In this document: positions 5,720 to 10,865 of the stretch, in pieces
Layout of the letters: each line of letters begins with the position of its first letter
Numbering within the stretch: position 1 is the stretch's first letter
From: Planctomycetota bacterium
GTDB lineage: Bacteria > Planctomycetota > Phycisphaerae > WQYP01
Assembly: GCA_021828935.1 (NCBI GenBank)
Contig: JAJZCU010000033.1
Span: 1-10,865, forward strand
Direction: 5' to 3'
DNA: 10,865 nucleotides
Program-made: the position numbers and the translations under genes
Notes under the pieces: model-generated
Told to the model about the DNA's origin: nothing
Seen by the model: only the letters and a program-made list of their open reading frames with translations
Databases searched by the model: none

Positions 5720-6445
5720 ATGACCGCCGCGCCTTATCCGTTATTTTTGCATTTGGAACGCCAGCATGTGCTGGTGGTGGGCGGGGGGCAGGTGGGCTTG
5801 CGCAAGACGCTTGGGTTGCTGAAATGCCAGGCCATCGTCACCGTGATCAGCGAGACATTTGCGGGCAAATTCCCAGAACATCCCAATTTGCGCTGCGTTG
5901 CCGAAAGCTATACCTCCATGCGGATGGCGGCCAATGGCTCGTCGCCGTGGCGGATTGTGTTTGCCGCAACCAGCGATGCCCACACGAATCGGCGCGTCTA
6001 TGAAGACGCCCGCGGGCTAAATATTTTGTGCTGCCGCTGCGACAATCCTGAAGAGGGCGATTTTTCCGGCGGGGCGGTGTGGCAATCGCCGGGAATCACG
6101 CTGGCGGTGAGCAGTCAGGGCGCATCGCCAATACTGGCCGTGCGCATGCGTGATGCGATGCGGAGCCAGGTTGATCCACTGCTCACAGAATTTGCCGAGC
6201 TTCTGGCCCAATGGCGGCAAACGGTACGCAAGTCCATTGCGGCGCCGGCGGTGCGCAAGGCGCTTTTGACGCGCCTGGCATCGGAGGAAATGGAGGGCGT
6301 GTTACGGCGCCGTGGCCGCGCGGCGGCGCAGCAATTGTTTAATCAATGGGTGGCCGAAACATTGCCGGGCAGCCCGGAGGCAGCGGATTTTGGCGCCGGT
6401 AGTCCGTATGAAGTTGGCGGGGGGCCGGCGAATCCGCATGGTTAG
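5720..6445 (+). CDS. Precorrin-2 dehydrogenase / sirohydrochlorin ferrochelatase (Met8/CysG-N type)
   Basis: The 241-residue protein catalyses NAD-dependent oxidation of precorrin-2 to sirohydrochlorin, and in many members iron insertion to siroheme. It opens with a Rossmann strand and dinucleotide loop, VLVVGGGQVGLRK (17-29), and continues with FAATSDAHTN (81-90), DNPEEGDF (108-115) and AVSSQGASPILA (129-140), the conserved blocks of this family. Asp108 occupies the place of the catalytic Asp of CysG and Met8. The usual NVVD before it has become CCRCD, a cysteine-rich variation. There is no uroporphyrinogen methyltransferase domain, so it is the stand-alone form. The ATG at 5720 is preferred because family similarity starts there; the ribosome-binding site (TGGA, touching the ATG) is poor. 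It overlaps the next gene by 8 bases. The function is well supported by motifs and by the hemA neighbour. Confidence 0.87.
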   Translation: MTAAPYPLFLHLERQHVLVVGGGQVGLRKTLGLLKCQAIVTVISETFAGKFPEHPNLRCVAESYTSMRMAANGSSPWRIVFAATSDAHTNRRVYEDARGLNILCCRCDNPEEGDFSGGAVWQSPGITLAVSSQGASPILAVRMRDAMRSQVDPLLTEFAELLAQWRQTVRKSIAAPAVRKALLTRLASEEMEGVLRRRGRAAAQQLFNQWVAETLPGSPEAADFGAGSPYEVGGGPANPHG

Positions 6446-7418
6446 ACACGTTCCAGTAGATTTACCGCAGTGCTGGGCATTAACGGGAAGCGCCGCATGT
6501 TTTTTGGCGGCTTTTTTTGCGGATTTGCCGCTGCTGCGGCGCACCGCCGCTTCGGAGCGGGCGGACGCGGGCGTGCCGGAACCTGCCGGCGTTTCGGCGG
6601 AACGAAATCCGGCAGCCGCCTTCAACACTGCATCCGCATCCGCTATACCGCCGTCCGCATCGCCCGCACGCCGAGATCCGCGTGACCGCCGCGCGCGGCG
6701 CATTGCGCCAGTGCTGGTGCTGGCCGGTGGGGCGCTGGCCGCGGCGCTGCTGGCGTGGCGCGCCGGGCAGGCGGCGGCGCTGACGCTTCCACTGTCTGAT
6801 TATTTTGACGCCTTTGCATTGCTGGCCGCGCTGCTGGCCGCCACTTGGGGATACTTTCAATGGACGAACCACCTGCGCGGTCTGGGCGTATTTCTGCTAC
6901 CCATGATCGCCGGCTTGGAACTATTTGGCTTGGCATTAAGTCTGGCTGGCTATAAGTTTTTCAACGCGGCCAACCCATGGATTGCCGTGCATATTGCCAG
7001 CGTGTTGTTGGGGTCGGCCTGTTTTGCGGCGGGATGCGTGGGCGGCGCGGTGTACCTATTGGCGGATCGGCAACTGCGGCGCGGGCAATTTGGTGAACGC
7101 GGGTTTTTACGGTTGCCGCCCCTGGCGAGTCTGGAAAAATTCAACCAACATGCTATTTTACTTGGCTTCGCCCTGTTGACTTTGGCGGTGATCACGGGGT
7201 TGTTATTACAAATGGCCAGCGCCCATACGCTGGGACCGGATTGGTTTCTCACCCCCAAAGTAATCCTGACCACGCTAACGTGGCTGATTTACGCCCCATT
7301 GCTGCATGTGCGTTTGGCGCCGGCTTTTCGGGGGCAACGGGCGGCATGGCTGAGTATCATTGGATTTCTGCTGCTTATTGGCGTATTTATCAGCGTGAAT
7401 TTTATGCCCGCCCACTGA
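6438..7418 (+). CDS. CcsA/HemX-type cytochrome c assembly membrane protein
   Basis: The 326-residue integral membrane protein has about eight hydrophobic segments. Family marks are NPWIAVHIASVLLGSACF (179-196), PPLASLEKFNQHAILLGF (227-244), TPKVILTTLTWLIYAPLLH (272-290) and the conserved His at 185, 238 and 290. CcsA works with CcsB (Ccs1) in haem delivery to apocytochromes c. HemX-type relatives sit next to hemA and can modulate its level; this gene's place before hemA favours that group, but sequence alone does not decide. Between the first hydrophobic segment (about 11-33) and the second (about 89-107) lies an Ala/Arg/Pro/Ser-rich linker of about 55 residues. The ATG at 6438 overlaps the end of the met8-type gene by 8 bases; an ATG at 6408 is an alternative. 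A 59-base gap separates it from hemA. Confidence 0.83.
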   Translation: MVRHVPVDLPQCWALTGSAACFLAAFFADLPLLRRTAASERADAGVPEPAGVSAERNPAAAFNTASASAIPPSASPARRDPRDRRARRIAPVLVLAGGALAAALLAWRAGQAAALTLPLSDYFDAFALLAALLAATWGYFQWTNHLRGLGVFLLPMIAGLELFGLALSLAGYKFFNAANPWIAVHIASVLLGSACFAAGCVGGAVYLLADRQLRRGQFGERGFLRLPPLASLEKFNQHAILLGFALLTLAVITGLLLQMASAHTLGPDWFLTPKVILTTLTWLIYAPLLHVRLAPAFRGQRAAWLSIIGFLLLIGVFISVNFMPAH

Positions 7419-7477
7419 AGGTCGGCGCGGACCGGGCCGGACCGCCACAAGATTGGCGCGGGCGCCTTTGAGGAACA

Positions 7478-8842
7478 ATGGAATCGTTCATCCCTAATTC
7501 GCAGGAAGTCATGGTCGTTGGGTTAAACCACCGCACCGCGCCGCTGGCGGTGCGCGAAACGGTGGCGTTTTCCGCCGAGCAGACGCGCGACGCACTGGGG
7601 CGGTTTGCCACGCTTTTTCCGGGCTGTGAAGCGGCCATTATTTCCACCTGCAACCGGGTGGAACTTTACGTTGCGCACGGCGCCGGCGTGGCGCCCGATG
7701 TGGCAACCGTCGTGGAGTTTCTCGCGGGGTACCATAAAGTTTCCGCCGCGGATTTTCGGGAACACGTTTATTATTACCAGGAAACGGCGGCGGTGGCGCA
7801 TCTTTTTGCCGTGACCAGTTCGCTGGACTCCATGGTGGTCGGTGAAACGCAAATTTTGGGGCAGGTAAAGCACGCGTATCAGGGCGCCTGCGCAGCGCAC
7901 ACGGCGGGGCCGATGTTGCACGGGCTGTTTCAGCGGGCGCTGGCGGCGGGTAAGGAAGTGCATGAAAGCACGGGGCTAAGCGCGGGGCGGGTGTCAGTGG
8001 CGGGGGTGGCCGTGCAACTGGTACACCGCGTGTTTGACCAATTTTCTGATAAGACCGTGGTCTGCCTGGGCGCCGGTAAAATGGCTGAACTGATGCTGGT
8101 GAACATGGCCAAGTTGGCGCCGGCCAAGGTGATCGTGGCGAACCGTTCATTGCCGCGGGCGCAGGAATTGGCCCACCGCACCGGCGCGGCCGCGTGTTCC
8201 ATGGACCAGCTTGATCATTTATTAACAGAAGCGGACATTGTATTGGCCGGCACGGGCTCCCGCGAACCGGTGATTACCGCCGGGCGATTCAAGGCGTTGT
8301 TAAAGCCGCGCCGCTATCGGCCGGTGGTCATTGTGGATATCGCCGTGCCGCGCGACGTGGAACCGGCGGTGGCGTCGTTGCCCAACGTGTATTTGTACAA
8401 TCTTGATGATCTGCAAACCGCGGCGGCGGGCAACCGCGGGCGGCGCGAGCGCGAAATTGATATGTCGCGGGAAATACTTTCGCGGCATGTGGAAGCGTTT
8501 AACAACTGGCGGGCGGCGCGGGACACCGGCCCCGTGGTCAAGGCGCTCTATGAGCATTGCCATGCCGTGGCGGCTGATGAACTGGCTTTGATGTTCGCGC
8601 GGATGCCGGAGATGTCCGAAGCCCAGCGGCGGCAAATGCAGCGCGCGGCGCACCGGATTATTGGTAAAATACTGCACGGCCCGGTGACGCACATTACCAA
8701 AGAAGCCCCCGAACCCGTGCGGCCCGCGCTGTTGGCGGCGCTGCGGAACCTATTCGACCTTTCCGCGGCGGACGTGGCGGGTCCGGCAAATGCCGCCGCG
8801 CCCGGCCCGGAACCAGAATCTACGGCGCCCACGGGCAACTGA
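7478..8842 (+). CDS. hemA: Glutamyl-tRNA reductase
   Basis: The 454-residue enzyme reduces glutamyl-tRNA(Glu) to glutamate-1-semialdehyde with NADPH, the first committed step of C5-pathway tetrapyrrole synthesis. Signature blocks are VVGLNHRTAPLAVRE (13-27), ISTCNRVELY (55-64) with the catalytic Cys58, SMVVGETQILGQVK (118-131), the nucleotide loop CLGAGKMAE (196-204), VDIAVPRDVEP (286-296), YNLDDL (307-312) and the C-terminal dimerisation region with HRIIGKILHGP (392-402). The loop has Ala where Gly is usual (GAGKMGE). The last 25 residues are a Pro/Ala-rich tail. The ATG at 7478 has GAGG four bases upstream; an ATG at 7511, also after AGGA, would match the usual family N-terminus and remains possible. 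It is last in an apparent three-gene operon and convergent with the methyltransferase. HemC or other haem genes do not follow. Confidence 0.96.
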   Translation: MESFIPNSQEVMVVGLNHRTAPLAVRETVAFSAEQTRDALGRFATLFPGCEAAIISTCNRVELYVAHGAGVAPDVATVVEFLAGYHKVSAADFREHVYYYQETAAVAHLFAVTSSLDSMVVGETQILGQVKHAYQGACAAHTAGPMLHGLFQRALAAGKEVHESTGLSAGRVSVAGVAVQLVHRVFDQFSDKTVVCLGAGKMAELMLVNMAKLAPAKVIVANRSLPRAQELAHRTGAAACSMDQLDHLLTEADIVLAGTGSREPVITAGRFKALLKPRRYRPVVIVDIAVPRDVEPAVASLPNVYLYNLDDLQTAAAGNRGRREREIDMSREILSRHVEAFNNWRAARDTGPVVKALYEHCHAVAADELALMFARMPEMSEAQRRQMQRAAHRIIGKILHGPVTHITKEAPEPVRPALLAALRNLFDLSAADVAGPANAAAPGPEPESTAPTGN

Positions 8843-8862
8843 TCGGCGCCACACGTATGTCT

Positions 8863-9675
8863 CTAGATTCCAGCGCCCGTTTTTTCCACCACCACCACCA
8901 GACGGAAGGCCAACAGCGGCGCCAGGGGCAGCAGCAGGTCTTCCACCAGCCAGGCCAGCGGCAGGCTGAATTTTGGCAGCAGCACCGGCCCTGAGAAGCC
9001 GCCGGACAACGGGTGTACCAGCACGCTACGCCGCAGACGGTGCGCCAAGCGCAAGGCCGGGAAGCGGGCGTGAAATTCCCGCTGGTGTTTGTAAAACAAT
9101 ACCGTGGGCACGGCCTGATTGGCGGCAAACGCCCCGGTCGCCGCGAACGCCGGCGGATCGCTTTCGCCCGGCGCACCGAACAGCTTTACCCGCATATCAT
9201 GCGGTTCCGGATGGACCATGCCGTATACCACGCGCGACACGGGCGAAATATACGGCTCCGTTAAAATTACCCGACCGCCGGGGCTAAGCACGCGCTGGGC
9301 TTCCCGAAAAAATTCCAAGGGGTGCGGCAGGTGGTGCAATACGTCCTGCATCACCAGGGCGTCAACACTGGCATCGGCGAAGGGAAGTCGCGTGGCGTCG
9401 GCGGCTAAGTCCACCCACGGATTGGCCACGATATCCGTGGCGATGGCGTCCGAGAAAAAGCTCTTAAAATTTCCGGCCCCGCTGCCAATTTCTACAACCC
9501 GGCCAAACGGCCCAGCCGGATGATCATCCCGCCGCGGCAGGTAACTGATCATCTCTTCAAAATAACGATGGTACACGTCGCGCAGCACCGGCCGCCGCTG
9601 CCAGGCCAGCGCGCGGGCATCCAGAACGTCACGTTCGCTCTGATCGGGTCCCGGTACTGTAGCGCAGCGTGTCAT
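8863..9675 (-). CDS. Class I SAM-dependent methyltransferase
   Basis: The 270-residue protein has the Methyltransf_11 core. Motif I is VVEIGSGAGN (60-69), followed by an acidic strand end ATDIV (79-83), DATRLPFADASVDALVMQDVLHH (93-115) and LSPGGRVILTEP (130-141). An N-terminal helix region (about 14-47) precedes the core. The C-terminal part is unlike the compact members of the family and ends in a hydrophobic stretch (about 237-263, LPLAWLVEDLLLPLAPLLAF...), which may associate with the membrane. The substrate cannot be read from the sequence; such proteins often modify lipids, quinones or glycans. The ATG at 9675 is the first start after an in-frame TAG. GAGAGG lies 17 bases upstream, too far to be a normal ribosome-binding site. 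It ends 20 bases from hemA, tail to tail, and lies 116 bases downstream of the MCE gene on the same strand. Confidence 0.83.
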   Translation of the reverse strand: MTRCATVPGPDQSERDVLDARALAWQRRPVLRDVYHRYFEEMISYLPRRDDHPAGPFGRVVEIGSGAGNFKSFFSDAIATDIVANPWVDLAADATRLPFADASVDALVMQDVLHHLPHPLEFFREAQRVLSPGGRVILTEPYISPVSRVVYGMVHPEPHDMRVKLFGAPGESDPPAFAATGAFAANQAVPTVLFYKHQREFHARFPALRLAHRLRRSVLVHPLSGGFSGPVLLPKFSLPLAWLVEDLLLPLAPLLAFRLVVVVEKTGAGI

Positions 9676-9684
9676 ACGTTGCTA

Positions 9685-9690
9685 ATTATT
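9685..9690 (-). promoter_or_regulatory. Possible -10 box just upstream of the methyltransferase start
   Basis: AATAAT on the minus strand (9690-9685) matches the -10 consensus at five of six positions and predicts a start near 9678, only 3 bases before the ATG. No -35 is visible. If real, the message would be practically leaderless, in keeping with the lack of a correctly spaced Shine-Dalgarno site. Co-transcription with the MCE gene is an alternative. Confidence 0.25.
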
Positions 9691-9791
9691 TACCTCTCAA
9701 TTTGTGCATGGCTGGCGAGGGTTTTTGATTTTCGGCCGAGGCGCAGCTGGCGCCCGCGGGGCTTTCAACCACCCCAAAGGTCATCGGCGCC

Positions 9792-10838
9792 TTACAGATG
9801 CACGTTAAGTTGGAAGCCTTCCTGTTGGATTTTTTTGACCAGAATATGCAGGTCCGTCACGGTGCTCTTGAGCCGCTTGGTTAAATCCACCAGACCATCG
9901 TACAAACGCGGGTCGTTGATCAGGCGCCCGGCCGTGCCCTTGCCTTTTGCAATGGCGCTGGTGGCCACGTCCAGGTTCTTCAGCACACTGCCGAGGCGTT
10001 GCGTGACCGTCGTAATCTTATCGCGGACCACGGTGACTGTGCTGCCCACGTTTTTGGCGTCGGCACTGAAAGCCGCCATGGCGGTATGGGCGGTACGAAT
10101 CACATGATGCACGGAATCCAGCACGCTTTTCACGCGTTGCGAGGCTTTATCAAGATTGGCCACCAAATCACGCGCCTGCTTCTGCAATTTCGGATTGCCC
10201 ACGATGCCGTTAAGCCCATGCACGGTTTTATTAAGCCGCTGCACCAACTGACTGATGTTGGGCGCCTGTCCGGGTTTTCCAGGATGCCCGGCGGTGGCCA
10301 GCGTCTCGGGCCGCAGCAGGGCGTGCAGGTCGTCGGCCACGCGGGAAAGCTTGCCACTCAAAGCCGTTAGGTGTTCGCGCATGGTGGAAATGTCGGAGAC
10401 CACTTTCTGCGGGATCAGGCTGCTGGAAGCGGCCCTGGCCGGCATGACGGCCGTGCCATTGTGCGGCAGCGGCGCGCCGGCGGGCCCCGGCGGCACGGCG
10501 ATAGTGACATACGGCGCCCCCAGCGCGGTTTTACCGATGTACGCGATCGCGTTGGAGGGAATGTTAATATTATGATGCACATGCAGTCGCACGATGGCGC
10601 CGTGCATGTGCGGCGTTAAGTGAACGCTTTCCACCTTGCCCACAAACACGCCGTTCATATCCAATTTGTCGCCGTACATCAGGCCGCTGGCGTTTTTGGC
10701 TTGCAGCCGTACGACATATGGGTCGCCCTGGGTAAACTGGGGAAATCGACCGAGAACATAAATTCCGTAGAGAAAAGCGCCCAGTGCGGCCAGCATGGTG
10801 AGGGCCACGATGAGGTTTCGGGTGCGGTCATTAAGCAT
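9792..10838 (-). CDS. MlaD/MCE-family lipid transport protein
   Basis: The 348-residue protein has one N-terminal membrane helix (about 7-29) followed by an MCE domain (about 40-115: VVRLQAKNASGLMYGDKLDMNG..., GKVESVHL, ...GKTALGAPYVTI). This is the layout of MlaD, the periplasmic, inner-membrane-anchored subunit that binds phospholipid in Mla-type ABC transport between the two membranes. After the domain come a Pro/Gly/Ala-rich linker and a long, mainly helical region (about 145-300), then GTAGRLINDPRLYDGL (301-316), a motif commonly seen near the C-terminus of MCE proteins. MlaE-like permease and MlaF-like ATPase genes would be expected beyond the right edge; this is inference. The ATG at 10838 is preferred over the TTG at 10853 because GGAG lies 9 bases before it and the membrane helix follows at a normal distance. 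Confidence 0.9.
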   Translation of the reverse strand: MLNDRTRNLIVALTMLAALGAFLYGIYVLGRFPQFTQGDPYVVRLQAKNASGLMYGDKLDMNGVFVGKVESVHLTPHMHGAIVRLHVHHNINIPSNAIAYIGKTALGAPYVTIAVPPGPAGAPLPHNGTAVMPARAASSSLIPQKVVSDISTMREHLTALSGKLSRVADDLHALLRPETLATAGHPGKPGQAPNISQLVQRLNKTVHGLNGIVGNPKLQKQARDLVANLDKASQRVKSVLDSVHHVIRTAHTAMAAFSADAKNVGSTVTVVRDKITTVTQRLGSVLKNLDVATSAIAKGKGTAGRLINDPRLYDGLVDLTKRLKSTVTDLHILVKKIQQEGFQLNVHL

Positions 10839-10865
10839 AAGCAAAATCTCCAAGCGGCCAGTGCG

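Overview
The window is chromosomal bacterial DNA of fairly high G+C, with ordinary housekeeping and stress genes and one gene-poor, repeat-rich stretch. No rRNA, tRNA, CRISPR array or transposase is visible. The gene combination (Met8-CcsA-HemA cluster, PIN-PhoH protein, MlaD-type MCE protein, Asp-box propeller paired with a MoaD-like protein) and the interspersed spacer repeats would fit a Planctomycetota genome, perhaps Phycisphaerae-like. That placement is an inference from style, not from a marker gene.

Layout. 1-973 (minus strand): a DUF2382 (YsnF-type) stress-family protein with a strong terminator after it, and possibly the first bases of a further gene at the left edge. 974-2382 (minus): a six-blade Asp-box propeller protein coupled by a GTGA overlap to a MoaD/ThiS-like protein ending in Gly-Gly. 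2383-3397: about 1 kb without a convincing gene, holding short tandem repeats, hairpins, one copy of a 33-bp dispersed repeat and a likely terminator. 3398-3781 (minus): a small BFD-like [2Fe-2S] protein that appears to be transcribed without a leader. 3994-5346 (plus): a divergent PIN-PhoH ATPase, preceded by an unusual array of 13-bp units. 5347-5719: intergenic, with the second copy of the 33-bp repeat in the opposite orientation. 5720-8842 (plus): an apparent operon of Met8/CysG-type precorrin-2 dehydrogenase, CcsA/HemX-type membrane protein and glutamyl-tRNA reductase. 8863-10838 (minus, convergent with hemA): a class I SAM methyltransferase and, upstream of it, a membrane-anchored MlaD/MCE protein.

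How they fit together. HemA makes the committed precursor of all tetrapyrroles, Met8 takes precorrin-2 towards siroheme, and the CcsA/HemX-type protein links the cluster to haem handling or cytochrome c maturation. The MCE protein would be the substrate-binding part of an envelope lipid transporter whose other genes probably lie past the right edge. The most unusual signals are non-coding: back-to-back TATAAT boxes with a leaderless start, the exact 13-bp periodicity in the phoH leader, and the dispersed repeat. I see no clear evidence of a wholly new multi-gene system; the propeller/MoaD-like pair is the best protein-level candidate for undescribed function.
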